From Stenopsyche tienmushanensis (taxonomy: Eukaryota > Arthropoda > Insecta > Trichoptera > Stenopsychidae), in the NCBI GenBank assembly GCA_008973525.1, contig WACJ01000355.1:186001-250000 (forward strand): DNA of 64,000 nt. The letters are read 5' to 3'. Position 1 is the stretch's first letter. Every line of letters starts with the position of its first letter. This document shows, piece after piece, positions 34,851-47,145 of this stretch. The position numbers were made by a program, and so were the translations under genes. The notes beneath the pieces were generated by a model that was not told the DNA's origin, ran no database searches, and was given only the letters and a program-made list of their open reading frames with translations.

Positions 34851-35539
34851 ATGCATGGGTATTCCTGAAATCGGCGTATTCCCTGAATGCATAGAGAGTT
34901 TTCACATTCTGAAGCGCGGGAATGAAAAGGAACATAATTATCAACAATCCCATTTAGTGCAGTATACGAAATGCATCATAATTTAAGTTCTGGAATAATG
35001 TGCATGTCGCTATGCTAATTCTCATATAAATTTCGCCACTCAAATTGATGGCATTTTAATGTACCTTGCACCCGCACAAATTAAGTGCTTTCCCACAATA
35101 CTCACGCAAATGCATTTATAATACAATTTCCTTGTTTTCTTGTGATGCATTTTGTTCCATTATTAAGCCATCAATGACAAAATATGCTTGTGTTTGAAAT
35201 AATAGATCGTTTTTATTTTAATATCAGCACAATAATGGCTTTACAACGAAAGCGTTGTGGAAAATCATCGCTAATCACTCAATTATATATAAATTGAAAG
35301 ATTTTGTCTCAAATCAATCGAATCCAACATGAGATCAAAATGATTTTTAAAAAAAATCGAAGCATACCCTTTTACGAGTATATTCAGCTTGTATCGAGAC
35401 ACGGTTCAGGCAACACGGATATTTTGTCTCCATTACGAATTGATACTTGTTCGTTTATTTTGAATTATTTTTACTGTTATTTATAATTAGTGTCGATAAA
35501 AATAAATGTGTGTGATTCTTTTAAAACTTGATAAGTATC

Positions 35540-35930
35540 ATAAGAGGGTAAAAAAATGATAGGAGCCGCCAGGAATTTCCTAGAATAGGAAGGGTCCCTA
35601 AATTGGATGATGATACTCTGACGTCATTCATGGAATCAAATTTTCCTTTGCAAACAATCGAGCAATTGTCAACTAAGTTTGGTTGTCCTTAGTCAATAAT
35701 TCATGGGTCTCTATACTAGAGAAGCTTTAATCTGTATATCTGGTCCAAGTTCAATACTGATCAATTTTATGGTAAAGTTGATTATACGTAATTAAAAATG
35801 GTTAAGGTACAATAGTCCTGAACAAAAAATCAATAGCATTCATCAAGTCAGACCTGTTTCTACCCCTAAGCTATCATCGACAATAAAATGGTCATCTTCT
35901 GTGTATGGAATGATATCAATAAAGTAATTA
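35540..35930 (+). pseudogene. Mariner transposase fossil (M6), N-terminal to middle
   Basis: From about 35560 one frame reads RIGRVPKLDDDTLTSFMESN followed by FPLQTIEQLSTKFGCP (stop) SIIHGSL, matching GRPSxxDDDxLxxxIExNPxxTxxELAxxLGVSxSTIxRHL, the second helix-turn-helix of mariner transposases. Further on (about 35805-35910) degenerate frames give NSPEQKI, VRPVSTPKLSS and SSSVYGMI, matching SPxQKPxSTPKPxLHxKK and VCVWWD. The first catalytic block is not readable. It is clearly non-functional. Confidence 0.8.
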
Positions 35931-36419
35931 ATTTTAAACTACTAGAACACGATCATATAACTAGAAAAAAATACTTGAAGATGATATCTCTTCATTCTCT
36001 AAAATTACCAGAAAGACTCTAAAAGACCAGCTTACGTTTGCAAATTCAAGACATAGTTCGAAAAGACAATTGAGCTTGACTAAGATTTACTTAATTTGCT
36101 GTATTCCACTGATTATCAATTATTTAGATATCAGAATTCTCTTCGTATAAAATTAAAACAATCACGTACACATTTTCTAAACATCTCAAAGATAAAAAAT
36201 ATGATGTTTTAATCTTTTTTGAATATAAAAAATAGATACTATTGTGCCCCTTTATATACCTACAATACGAGCTTATTGTAGCATCTGCCCTTATGTAATA
36301 CTTAACAATTACAATAAATTTTACTACTTCCTCCGGACCAATAACATCTCCAGATCATTATCTTAAAAGGTCATTTATGGACATTAAACCTTAGATATAC
36401 GTACAAATTTCTCAGATGA

Positions 36420-36960
36420 TAATCTAAATTTACGACCACCTTACCTCCAGTTGTGCCGATGGGATCCGAACGTTTTAATTTCCCACATGAATCGGACGTT
36501 CTTCAACTTTCATCACATTCAATAAATTTCACAACACATATTCGAACGAATTATCGCTCGACTAATTAATTCCCGACGTCGCATTCAATTTACGATACGA
36601 AATAATCAATGCCCTAACGTCACTCGACTACTTGAGAACATCTTCGTTTCCAACTGTTTGGGAATCGCCCATCAAAATCATTACCATGGCGCTTAATTAA
36701 GCGACGCCTGGGAATTCTTTTTGTTCTACAAAAGCGTATAATCAAATCTCAAAGCATTATATCCGAAAAGTTTTCATCGCCCTTTACAAAAAAAAACCAT
36801 TCTTACCACAATCATTTCCCACAGTCTTGACGCGTTGACCAAAAACAACAAGCGATATAAATTCTCCAACCACTCCCACCATTAAATGATCGTAAAATCA
36901 TGAAAATTCATATCTGCGGATATTAGCATTAAATTATTGTCAGCACTTGAAAAATAACAT
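36420..36960. promoter_or_regulatory. Candidate cis-regulatory island with a 14-bp CGCTTAATTAAGCG palindrome
   Basis: A complex block with a perfect palindrome CGCTTAATTAAGCG (36690-36703) centred on a TTAATTAA homeodomain core and another CTAATTAATTCC near 36559. No coding evidence. The regulatory role is an inference from motif content and composition. Confidence 0.3.
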
Positions 36961-37479
36961 AGACAACGGTCAATCAACTCTTTCTACTATAACGCTTCAT
37001 ATACGTTCACTATTACGTCAGATAAAACTAGCTTTTTAAAAAACTGCTGCGATTAAATATAGACCCTCTTGCAATAGGCTGAGAAACTCTGCTCAAAAGA
37101 AAGGGGATTTGCGATCTGACACCATTGGAAATTGCACAGTAATCAATAAGTTTTGGAGATATGATCATCGATTTACTTTTTTAAACTCGTTATTGGTTTA
37201 CTTGTGGAAATGACTCGTCATTGAAGTCTCGCAGCTGGATCTGATCTCTCTTTGAATATATTATATAAGGCTCCGGGATTCAATTAGAACAATCATCAAG
37301 TCAGGGTTGTATACAAACAGGGCACCATAAAAACCAAAATAATGCATAAAAAATATTATAGTGTAATGTGGAAGAAAATCTTGGGAAAATTGCAAGCCTA
37401 TTAGATTCGGATTTTCTACTTTCAAGAAGAGATTTCTGCAAATAAGTAGTGGTACTCGGATGATGCTATTTCCGACCTC

Positions 37480-38010
37480 CCATGAGGTGTCATCACATCA
37501 GCAGTGAATTATCAAAACAGCAGCCAACGACTCTTTTACCCCACCCCCGATGGAGGACGATCTTCACGAGGGGTCTCTCTTTGCTCTGAACCCCAAGAGG
37601 GGAAGATCTTCGATTTCGAGAAGACGCTACAACAAAGCGTCTACCATCGGGTGGATCATCACCTGCTTGCTCCGTATAACGCACGTTCGCTTGTTTGCCT
37701 CTGGTTCTCCTATTTGTGTGGATTAATTTAATAAATGCGTTGTGCCGATTGTTTGACGTTTTATTGATCATCTGCAGCGTCTGCCTTATTTCGACTTATC
37801 ACCGAGCTAATGAAATCATAGACGTGTTCCGTCGTTCATCGCAGCCGATTCGCTGGTCGGGACCATCGTTACGGATTGCGCCGCGATCAATCTCGCAATC
37901 GATCACGCATCGTGCTGAGATGCTCTCAACACCGAGTTTGCGGGCAAACAACGCGACCATTCCAAAAGTCGCAGCGACGTATAGCTGACTTCTTAACGTA
38001 AGAAGAGCAT
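37480..38010. other. GC-balanced block with overlapping frames on both strands
   Basis: About 500 bp are close to even in composition and CpG-rich compared with the flanks. Four frames of 75-97 codons overlap on both strands, and none has a known domain. The left part holds the multi-hairpin structure at 37541-37654. The block could be a promoter or untranslated exon, a structured RNA gene, or a transposon remnant; coding is unlikely because both strands are equally open. Confidence 0.3.
37541..37654. other. Multi-hairpin inverted-repeat cluster, possible three-way-junction RNA fold
   Basis: CCCGATGG (37546-37553) pairs exactly with CCATCGGG (37644-37651); across a 2-nt bulge, CCA (37541-37543) and TGG (37652-37654) extend the closing stem to 11 bp. 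Inside are two more perfect stems: GATCTTC (37559-37565) with GAAGATC (37602-37608), which itself encloses GGGGT (37570-37574) with ACCCC (37590-37594), and AGACGCT (37622-37628) with AGCGTCT (37636-37642) around a 7-nt loop. All four helices are compatible in one fold. I do not recognise an RNA family; the hammerhead core is absent. Confidence 0.6.
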
Positions 38011-38649
38011 CGTAAACGCTACATTGCATTATTTTGCATAAAATAAATCACAAAAACTGTGATTTTGCACATGTGATTGTTTCTCATTAGCTTTGAATCA
38101 TCATATTTGGTTAATTTATGAAAAGATCCTTGGAATAGAAATAAATTGGAGAGGATTTGTGAGTAAGTAGAGAACATTTTAAAGTTTATTTATCACCTAA
38201 TCACACAGTGTTTGCTTTTTCAGCTCCAGAAAATTAGGGCAAGTCTGGATTGAGAAGATCGACGGATGTATTAATACTTTCGATCTCCCAATTTGTTGAT
38301 ACGGGATTTTTTTCCCACAGTCTGGATTTGAATCCGAACCTTTGTAATAAGATACAAAAATACCTACCCTTGAATAAAAAGGTGAAAATCAGATGCTTTG
38401 TGTTTAATATAGGTATTCTATTATGTTCTTTTTTCTCTTATAATTTTTTGATTTGGCTCGTTATATGATTTACTCATCTTTTAAAATATAATTTTGAGAA
38501 TTTTAAAAGTATTTTTCATCAGAAATGCCGTTTTTTTTTCAAACTTACTTTTTTATCATCAGATGTATCTCAGCCATTCCTTTGACTAAACTTTGCCTTT
38601 TAAAAAAAATTAAGCCGCGTTTCTAAATGGCAAAATTTGTACCGAAATA

Positions 38650-39525
38650 ACAATTTACACGAAATTGCATACTGTACGAATTTCTTCAAAAAATAATGCA
38701 ACGACTGCAACTAAAAATATTTGTGATATACTCGGCGAATCTCTAATTATTTCTAAATATCAGAGATGGTTTAAGTCATTTAAAATTGAACAATTTAATT
38801 TAAAAAATAAGCACCGAAGTGAAAGAAATGTTAAAGGGGATGACGATATTCTGCGTGCTTAAATTGAATCAAATCCAATTTATGCTATACGAGAATTAAC
38901 AGACAAGCTTGGATACTTTCGGATAAGTATTAAAATATACTTGAATAAAATAGGAAAAATCGTAAAACAGGGAGTGCACTAAATGAAGGCGGTGCGCGCG
39001 ATAACGTTTCGTGATTTAATCGATAAAGAGAAGAAACGGCCTTTTTACATTATCTTGTGACTAGAGATGAAAAGTGAATGATGTACAAAAATCAAAAACG
39101 TAAAAGACAATGGCTTTCAAAAGGACAGGTAAAGAAACCAACCCATCGACCGGTTCTAACAGTAAAAAAATCTCTTTTAAATGTATAATGGGACTCCAAA
39201 GGGATGATCTATCATAAAGTCCTTACATATGATCAAACAATAACGAGAGAGATTTATTGTTTACAATTAGAAAGCTTTAAAGATGCATTGAGTACGAAGA
39301 AGCCAGATTTAGTCAACCGTCGCTAAATTCTTTAGCAACATGATAATTCGCGACCCTATAAATCAAAGATGACCGAAAACAAGTTAAACTAAATTGATTC
39401 CACATCCACCTTATTCTATCATACATCAAAAATCGTTGAATTTTATTCTTCCAGAACTAAAAAATATATTTAATAAATGGGGAAAGTTTGTATCTATTAA
39501 AGGAGAATACATTGTATCGATGAAA
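38650..39525 (+). pseudogene. Mariner transposase fossil (M7), nearly full length with an internal deletion
   Basis: N-terminal part: TTATKNICDILGE, QRWFKSFK, DDDILRA (stop) IESN and AIRELTDKLG (38700-38925) are the two mariner helix-turn-helices. From about 39057 one frame reads VTRDEK (stop) MMYKNQKRKRQWLSKGQ, then WDSKGMIYHKVLTYDQTITR, EIYCLQLESFKDALSTKKPD, LVNRR and QHDNSRPYKSKMTENKL. The first Asp (39066) and second Asp (39342) remain in frame, 92 codons apart, as in active mariners. PHPPYS follows, but the adjoining PDLxPSDYH with the third Asp is gone, and the frame jumps to KNIFNKWGKFVSIKGEYI, the usual C-terminus. At least five stops, two of them at conserved Trp codons, add to the damage. 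Confidence 0.9.
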
Positions 39526-39529
39526 TTAA

Positions 39530-40730
39530 TTAATATATTTTTGTTTGATTTTAACTATTTCATTTAAAAAAATTGAAAAATCCTGACTGGATAATCTACT
39601 ATTTATACGAAATTCCCGACTGGTTGCACATAACATTGTCTTTTACCTGATGCGGGACGCATTTACAATTATCGCGTGAGACCCTATTTTTTAAAGACAA
39701 TCAATCACATGGCTAAAGACTTACAGGTGCCAAGGACCAAGGGTCAAGACCCAGCAATTAGGGGTATGTCAATAAAGACTTTTTGAATGAATAATTAATA
39801 AAAAACGACACTGTCAACTCTCAAATATAATTATTAATATAGCAAGTGTACAATATATTCGGCAGTTAATATTTAATACAGCAGAAATAATTTTATATCC
39901 CAAATCGGCATACTGGAAGATACGACGGCCTGAATAAGAGCCCGTTAGCTATATTAAATTTAAAACTGATTAAATTCCTTCGATTTTATTAAACGTGCTC
40001 CGATAAGGATAATAAGAGGAGAAAAATTTCCGACGCCCGAATAATATCCAAGCTTTTAAATTGAAAAAGCTCATTTTGAAAATAATGTTTGCAAAACGTT
40101 ATGGTTCATAAAAGAAAACCGTGACGCAATTTCATTAACCTAGAAATAGATTGGTTCGCTGTTGTATTTTACGTCATTTATTTACGGTGTCTGCTTTTGA
40201 TGCGCGCTAACTAGGGAACAAAATATAAATAGAAAAAATGTGAAAATTATGGAAAATGTATAAAGGCAGCCGGCCGGAAAATTCTTTCCTTCAATTACTT
40301 TTTTATAAGGGAAATATCGAAGTATTCGATACTCAAAAGTATTAATTGAGCTCAGACGCGACACAGCCAGCGGACTGTGAGCGAAATTTTCGCAAGACGA
40401 ATAAAAAATCTGAAAATACTTGATTTTTAAATTTCAGAGAATTTTGCCAACACGAAAAATGCTCCATACTTTTAATTATTATACGGAGGCGTTTTCCTCG
40501 CCGCCATTTAATCGCAAAAATACGCCGGAGAATTCGATTCTAAATTCATAACTCGGTCTTATATAACGCTAAGACTTCCAAGTGTAAAACAGTTAAAAGT
40601 CCTAGCTTGTTTGTTTGCAGGAAAGCTAAAAATTCAACCGAGGTTAAACAGCATCTTGGCAAATTCCATGCAAACTGCAATGAAAGGATTTAGCCCTTCT
40701 GTCAATACGGTAGTCTAGACAGACCATTAT
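39530..40730. other. Spacer with mixed patches
   Basis: No supported gene or repeat. A 60-codon minus frame (40182-40364) is unrecognised. The part around 40460-40570 is somewhat richer in CpG. Confidence 0.35.
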
Positions 40731-40737
40731 GATTTTG

Positions 40738-40895
40738 CAATTAGTTTTTTTTAATAGTAGTTATGTATAGATCAAACCAAATCTCCCTGAGTTTGTCCTT
40801 TTACGGATTTTACAGTAATCTTTTTTTTTAAATCGGGGTGTTTTGAGAAAAAAGGATATTTAGGTACCTAAAATCAATAAAATAGGTTTGGCTCG
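40738..40895 (+). mobile_element. 5' end of a Tigger-like element (second copy)
   Basis: AATAGTAGTTATGTATAGATC, CCAAATCT, CCTG, TTGTCCTTTTA, GTGTTTTGAGAAAAAA and AGGTACCTA are colinear with 55768-55920, which lies directly upstream of the Tigger-type transposase fossil. So this is the leading non-coding part of the same family. No transposase was recognised downstream, so the rest is deleted or too decayed to see. Confidence 0.65.
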
Positions 40896-42180
40896 ATCTA
40901 GATATTTTTTCAAATGATTTATACAGAAAATCACGTTTTACTTAATTTTCCGTAAAGAAATTTAAATCCTTTTGCTCCATAAAATAATGTATGATATTTT
41001 TTACGCTAACCTGCATTTTACCTGATTTTTAAAAAATCATTTTTGCATCACATATTTGGAAAAAACCCATGTTTTTTGTACCTGCTGCAGAAAATATTTT
41101 CGAATTTTATATTTGTAAAAACCAGATTAGCATATTTCATACGATAGTTTGTTTACCTATTTAATTGACGGGAGTACATTAAACCATTTAATTGAAGGGT
41201 TAAACAAATTGAATGTTTGTAAGTCGTGTATCAATCATATTGATACATCATGCACAATGCCTCTTATTATCCTTTTTATCATTACCATCAAATTTGACCA
41301 GCTTTTCATAGCCACAATTATAAAATTGTGGTCATCAGCTTTATAATGCAATTGGCAAAAGTCTCATAAAATGGATTGCTAGAAGAGTATAATTATAACA
41401 GTGCATATATTGCGAATGAGAACCAAGCAAATATTACTGATAGCTTGAAGCAATCAAGAATTAGCTGTCTTGTTGACTTTGAAACTTATCATATGTAAAT
41501 CTTGAAATTGATCTCCCAACATGTGGCTTAAAGTCAATTGAAATCAAAGTCAATATCAAAGGATATACTGCATGAAGATAATGAAGCTGATGAGGAAGAT
41601 CATTTATCAATCCCTGTGCCTTCCAAAGCAAATATGTTTTTAAATAACAAATCATTATACATTTAAAGTCGATATATCAAAAAATTCTGTACCAGCAGAG
41701 CAATTTACTAATACAAAAATCGCAATTGCAATAATTCTAACATAATATTAATTAAAGGTGAGGATTTTAACATAGGGTTATTTATGAATGCTACTCCTAA
41801 AAGCCATCAGATTGAGTTTTTTGAAATAAATCTTTTAAATGGAAAGCTGAAATAATGCCAAGAGCTTTCATGACTTTATTCTACATCATTTATTAACAAT
41901 AACTTGGATGCAATATATTTCATTCTCATGCAATCATTTGATATTTAATCTGACAATTTCCAAGATACACTATATTATAATGAATTTTTGATTGTTAATA
42001 TTGTTATTTTTAAATAAATCATCTGAATTGATGAAATTGTCTGATTTTCCAGGACTATAAGAAGAAAATTAATTATGGAAACTAATGAAAATTAAACATA
42101 TGGCTTACATGTTTCCTCTCCTCTGAGCAGATAATATGTTTCCAGCTTCGGTGTAGATGGATTAAGATAATCATATTTTT
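40896..42180. other. AT-rich spacer
   Basis: Frames of 64-65 codons (41149-41346 plus, 41461-41655 minus) are unrecognised. Some of this could be the decayed body of the Tigger copy starting at 40738, but no motif supports that. Confidence 0.35.
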
Positions 42181-42189
42181 ATCCTTCAA

Positions 42190-43640
42190 CAAAGTAGTAT
42201 TATTATTAAGGGATGAAATTAATTTTTTCTGAATATGTGTCTCAAAATTGTCGAAATATTTGCTCATATTTCTTTCAAAAGTTTCGTTCAATCTATGATA
42301 TGAATAGAATATCGGAATCATATAAACTCAATATTCATACTGTTTTGCAAGGTCAGAGTGCAAGATTAGGCGACGAATTTGCATTTCTCAAAGAAGGTAC
42401 ACATGCGTGGAGAGATAACACCTCCTTCGTATAAAAATACACTTCATCTGGATATATCGTATAGATCAAAGTTCTATCCGGGATCATCCGCAAACATAAC
42501 ATTATCCTTGGGTACCCTCGAACACGGACTGTCCATTTTCAAACACAAAGAAAATATACGCGTCGCTTTGATCCCGAGTTTTCCTTCGAAGGAAAAGGAC
42601 GCTCGTGAAATGACCTGAGGGTTTATCGCTTCCCTCGGAAGATTTCCATATAAGGTTTCACACGCAAATCGCACCGACTGAGGTAGCGTTCCTTGGGATA
42701 AATGAAAGAAACTCTATGGAAATTCTGGAAGCATGTCATGAAAGTGGAAAATTCCCACTTCGACTCCGAAACGAACTATATGAGCCAACTGAGCTACTCT
42801 TGGGAACTGAAGGGCCTAAATCTCGGCTCGACTTCCATTCACTGCAAAATCAAATCTTCCGTAAATATCCATACGAATTGCATGAATTAAATTCAAAAAA
42901 ATAAAATGTTTACGTATTCAATTCCAAAGTGACGCTCGGAATCCGTTGCTAAATAATTTATCTTATCAAATTTAATTCTTCATCGAACCAGAAAAAGAAA
43001 TATCTTAACCCATTTCACTGAACTAGAAAATTTCTTTCTTTTATGTAGATTATCCGAACGTATCCTTACTTCGCCCCCAATACGATCTTACCTTTTCGCA
43101 GGCAAACATCCCTCCGGCCATTCGGCAGAAACGGACGTCCAAATCAAAGTGTTGCCCAACAAAAAGCTCTGCCGGTCAAATAATAAAAAGCGAGTCCGAC
43201 ACGCATTTTTAGCGAATTCTCTTTATACGTTTATGAATTTTATATATTCAAGGCAATTTAAATTTATGACTTAACCTTAGCATAAACAGCGCTGAATATT
43301 TCACTCACCGTATATCGAAACTGAGATCTCCCTGGTGATGCTGTGCGAACCCTGCAACAAGAATGGCCTCACATGAGCATAAATAAATAATATTTTTAGC
43401 AAAGTGCTAAATTCGAGAGGTTGAAAATCCGAATATGATACTCGCGGGCGCAAATAAGACTTCCTCAAGAAGCTATTCTAATTACTGTCAACTGAATCCT
43501 CTCGGCATGTTGCCAAATTAACCACAACCTATTAAGCGCGCCCGATTAATATTAAATTTCACCTTTGCCTGGAGTACTTCCGCTGTAATAAGTTTAATAA
43601 AATTTGTGGTCCACAGGATGCCTAAATGTATTTATATTGT
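42190..43640. other. Long mixed-composition island
   Basis: GC-balanced stretches, notably 42340-42900 and 43030-43600, hold many overlapping frames of 62-79 codons on both strands; none has a recognised domain. CTTCGAAGGAAAAGG and TCCCTCGGAAG-type strings occur near 42583 and 42633. A candidate cluster of non-coding regulatory elements. Confidence 0.2.
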
Positions 43641-44565
43641 TGATCATTCATTAGAGAAGCCTACATTAATATCCTTCATTAATACGAACATTGAGCGAAT
43701 AATATTGGATATGCAAAATTATTGTAGCTTGAGTAACATATAACCCAGGTTGATTATGGGAATATGTTCTGCAGAATACGCGATTAACGAGGGATCGTGA
43801 TCAGCGGGGGAATTTTAGATAATCACTTGATCTTGTGGTACATAAAAATAATATAGTGTTCCATTCTTAGTCTTTCTACGTTCATTGCGTAATATGTGTC
43901 TATAACTATTCTACTCATAAGTAATGTCGATATTTTTCAATGCAATTCAAAATATTTTTTCTCAACTCATTGAACTTCTTCAACCTTTCTAAAGAACTGA
44001 AATTCTGATCTCTTAAAAAAAATCCCATATTATATATACTTGGGCCTTGTATAACACAAAAACGTCGTGTAATACAAATCCATGTTATACAAGGTTTGAA
44101 ATTCACAAAATATTAAAAAATCGGTAATAAGCTCTTAGTGTATTAATCTTTACGTATTCCATTATATGATTCCAAAATCTGTTGTAATTCTCTCTTGATT
44201 TTTAAACTACTTTCCATTATAGCATCATTTTCTATTAACTAAATACTTCACTGCAACTATTTTCTGCGTCATTAATTATGGTAGATTCATTTAATAGTTT
44301 TCGACTAATTTGTCTTCGTTCAGCGAACGATTCTACATTATTTCTTGGATGCTATGAATACCCATGTCATTTTAGAATAGAATTTTTTCCAGACTTGTGG
44401 AAGTGCTAATTTTTTATCTTGATTTTCAACGAATATAATACGCTTTAAATATTGAAATTATACCTTTATATAAGGATTGGATTATAGACATAGTATTTGG
44501 CGGTAAAAATAATATTTCAAAATTAGAATGTTTCAAATCCATGGGCGTATAAATCAAACGAACGA
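43641..44565. other. AT-rich spacer
   Basis: No gene supported. TTTATATAAGGATTGGAT near 44464 resembles TTTATATAAGAATTGGAT near 9733, with similar preceding sequence (TTGAAATTATA), perhaps another small shared repeat. Confidence 0.35.
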
Positions 44566-44569
44566 CACA

Positions 44570-44880
44570 ATAGCACTTTTTGATTGCAATGATCGCTTAG
44601 GGGTTTTTATTGCCTTTTGTTCACAGTCTAATCACTATTTTTTTGTCACGTTTGAATAGAAAATACTTTTCTAATCACGAAGGAATAGGCTAAATATTTC
44701 TGCATTTGCAATCATCTGTTGATGTTGAGTATTTGTGTCATGTTGCGGTCGAAACTCTGATTTTTGAATCTTGCCCAATTTCTTTAGGATCATCTGAGTT
44801 ACTAAGGCCAGAATGAGCATTAAACATTCTTTTTTTTAACAAGATTACTCCTCAATGGTGTTTTGAATCTTGAAGTAAGA
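44570..44880 (-). pseudogene. Mariner transposase fossil (M8), minus strand
   Basis: On the minus strand VTQMILKKLGKIQKSEFRP (about 44815-44759) matches VTQxxxSKRLKxxGKIQKxGxWVP, the end of the second helix-turn-helix and the start of the linker. YSNVTKK (about 44660-44641) corresponds to the YDNxxRKK block just after the first catalytic Asp. The DNA from CCTTTTGTTCACAG to GTCACGTTTGAATAG (44610-44660) is nearly the same as 6827-6876 in M2, so both come from one family. The catalytic DEKW and HDN blocks are not readable. Confidence 0.75.
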
Positions 44881-45006
44881 AAAATACCATATTACACTAT
44901 TTAAAAATCATTAAAACCATTCTAATTTAAAAATAAAATATTGATGTATGCCATTGCAATTTAGACAATTGTTTGTGAACTCATGCAACGTATTCATCGC
45001 TTTATT

Positions 45007-45088
45007 TGTACTGGCAGTATCACAAAACGCAATAATGGTGACCTAAAACAAACATCAACTTTTCGGAAACGTTTCGGAATGCTGAAAA
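45007..45088 (+). repeat. Short dispersed repeat F5, copy 2
   Basis: Colinear with 32258-32340: ACTGGCAG, the AAAAC...AATAATGGTG block, ACCTAAAA, and AACTTTTCGGAAACG/GGAATG. The TGSITK-NN reading is similar in both copies. Confidence 0.5.
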
Positions 45089-45196
45089 GCCCGAATTGAA
45101 CAAAAGTTCAAGCTAAGCGCAGAAAAGTTAGACAATATGATCCATTACATAATGCAAAATTAAAGGTAGGGATTTAAAAATCAAATATACTGCAAC

Positions 45197-45390
45197 GCCA
45201 GCATCTATCCACACATCGGTAGTTTAGAACAGCCAGCGACCATTATAAAAGCAAAGACATACTCAGATCATAATTTAAATGACACCCTTGATGGCCAGCA
45301 TCTATCCACACATCGGTAGTTTAGAACAGCCAGCGACCATGATAAAAGCAAAGACATACTCAGATCATAATTTAAATGACACCCTTGATG
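45197..45390 (+). repeat. Tandem duplication of a 97-bp unit
   Basis: The unit 45197-45293 is repeated directly as 45294-45390. The copies differ at one base in the CAT(T/G)ATAAAAG segment. Such near-identity amid heavily decayed sequence indicates a recent event, or an assembly duplication. Confidence 0.95.
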
Positions 45391-46860
45391 ATAGCTGATG
45401 ATTAATAGCATTGATCATAAATAGAGAGAGAATCGTTTATAGTCTCTCCATGTCCATCGCATACACCATAGATATGCTACGCGCATGCGCTGCATCATTT
45501 CTACTGTGTATATATAGCACAAAGTGATCACTAGATCAAGTAGCTTGCCAATTTTATTATATAGTATACAAATACTTTTTTGAGGATCAAGAAATCAAGA
45601 TAAATTGATGTGAAATATTAACCCTTTCAGTTAGATTGTAATTAATTTTAAGGGGGTTTTCAGGCTTCATATTCCTACATAATTTAAAAAAAATAAAGAA
45701 TGGAACATAATTTAAAGCTTAAAGCTTAAAATTTCGGCTTCATAATACCAACATACGAGTGGAAGTCGAAATCCATTTGGTGACATAATGTCGACTTACA
45801 ACCAAAATTTTACAAGAAGTGAGCCACAGTACCAATTGATCGAGTTAGAGAAAATATATATATTATGAAATATCTCAATAGATGCAGTTATTTCACAGGA
45901 CGATTGATAGTACCATCGAAATGTGTCAGATGGAATAACAAGTTCATAATCTACTATAGAAATATTTATGTTTCACACTTGCCTTTTGTATCGCGAGACT
46001 TGTGCAGTATATTTGATTTATGTATCATTTTCAAATACTAGTATTTAGATGATAAAAAGGACAATCGTTTTTAAATCGTAATACCTTGTGAATATATGAC
46101 CTAACCCAACGTATGTAACACAATCTTCCATAACCTAAGTCAACATAACTAACCTGTTCTTTAGTATCCAGTATGTCTACTATTAAGTTATATTTATTCA
46201 TATATATATATATATATATATACTATTTTATAAAAATATATGGATTAAATAGGGTTACGTTTTTTTTTTCAATCAAAACTAATACAAATTGTAAAGACTA
46301 TATGGCGCAAAATTCGCTAGTTGCCAACGCCAGATTCAAAGAGTATGGTAATTAAAATTACATGAAGAAATCATAGAAATTTCATCGCTCTTTCAGTAAA
46401 ATTTCAGCAGCTTCTTACATAGTTAAACTTGTAAAACTCTAAGAGACGTCCTTTCAAGAAATATTAAGCAGTTCTTATAACCATACAAAGAAGCCATGAA
46501 GTATCTTACAGTAGCCAAAATGGATCTCTATTGCATATTTTTTTTAATTCACATCGGTATTAAAGATGTCAAACCTTTGATGCAATTTATACCATGAACA
46601 TGTTCATTCTGAATCAGATAAATATTAATAGATATACTGGAAGATTTAGATTTATATTGGATAACGTCTCGTGCGATAGATTCTTCTTAGCCCTTATGAA
46701 AAGCTAATTTTATATATTACAATTATTATATATTACACAACGCTATATCTTTTAGCTAACAATTCTCGTTAACAAATGGAAGAAATCAATGCATGTATTG
46801 TTTGAAGTTACATTGCTTAAGTTGATGCACTTTTCATTCTTATAAATCAACTTATCTATC
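45391..46860. other. AT-rich spacer with a TA microsatellite
   Basis: No gene supported. A (TA)n run lies at about 46200-46222, and AAAGCTTAAAGCTTAAA at 45714-45730 is a short tandem. A possible helix-turn-helix reading near 46380-46480 was not strong enough to call. Confidence 0.4.
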
Positions 46861-46863
46861 AAT

Positions 46864-47145
46864 ACCGCGCAGCGTATATGAATCTTGTATTTAAATATTT
46901 AAATAAATGATAGCCCACAATATTCGTTCATTTCTTCACCAAAACATAAACAACACACTTGAAATCGATTAATTTGGGTTATTATTAGTTGATAAATTTA
47001 GGTTATCGATCTATACAATTGTACGATGTACGCAAGACACTCTCTCCGTCTTTGTTTCTCTCCAAGCTCAATGTGTAAGAATGCTCTTTCTAAATCACTG
47101 GAATTCGATCGCAAATATGTGACTGAACTCTTCAAAAGGCGAAGA
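46864..47145 (-). repeat. Dispersed repeat F1, copy a
   Basis: CCGCGCAGCGTATATGAATC, ATTTAAATAAATGA, TATTCGTTCATTTCTTCACC, AATCGATTAATTTGGGTTAT, TAGTTGATAAATTTAGG, TCGATCTATACAATTGTACG, CACTCTCTCCGTCTTTGTTT and AATCACTGGAATTCGATCGC are colinear with copies b and c, and in reverse complement with copies d and e. There is no open frame, so it is a non-autonomous family. No target duplication was identified. Confidence 0.8.

Noticed and set aside
37541..37654. Hammerhead ribozyme
   Set aside because: The three-stem outline invited the test, but the CUGANGA and GAAA core sequences are missing.
46380..46490. Helix-turn-helix of a Tc1-like transposase
   Set aside because: Fragments such as SFSKISAASYIVKLVKL are suggestive, but the frame shifts and no catalytic block follows.
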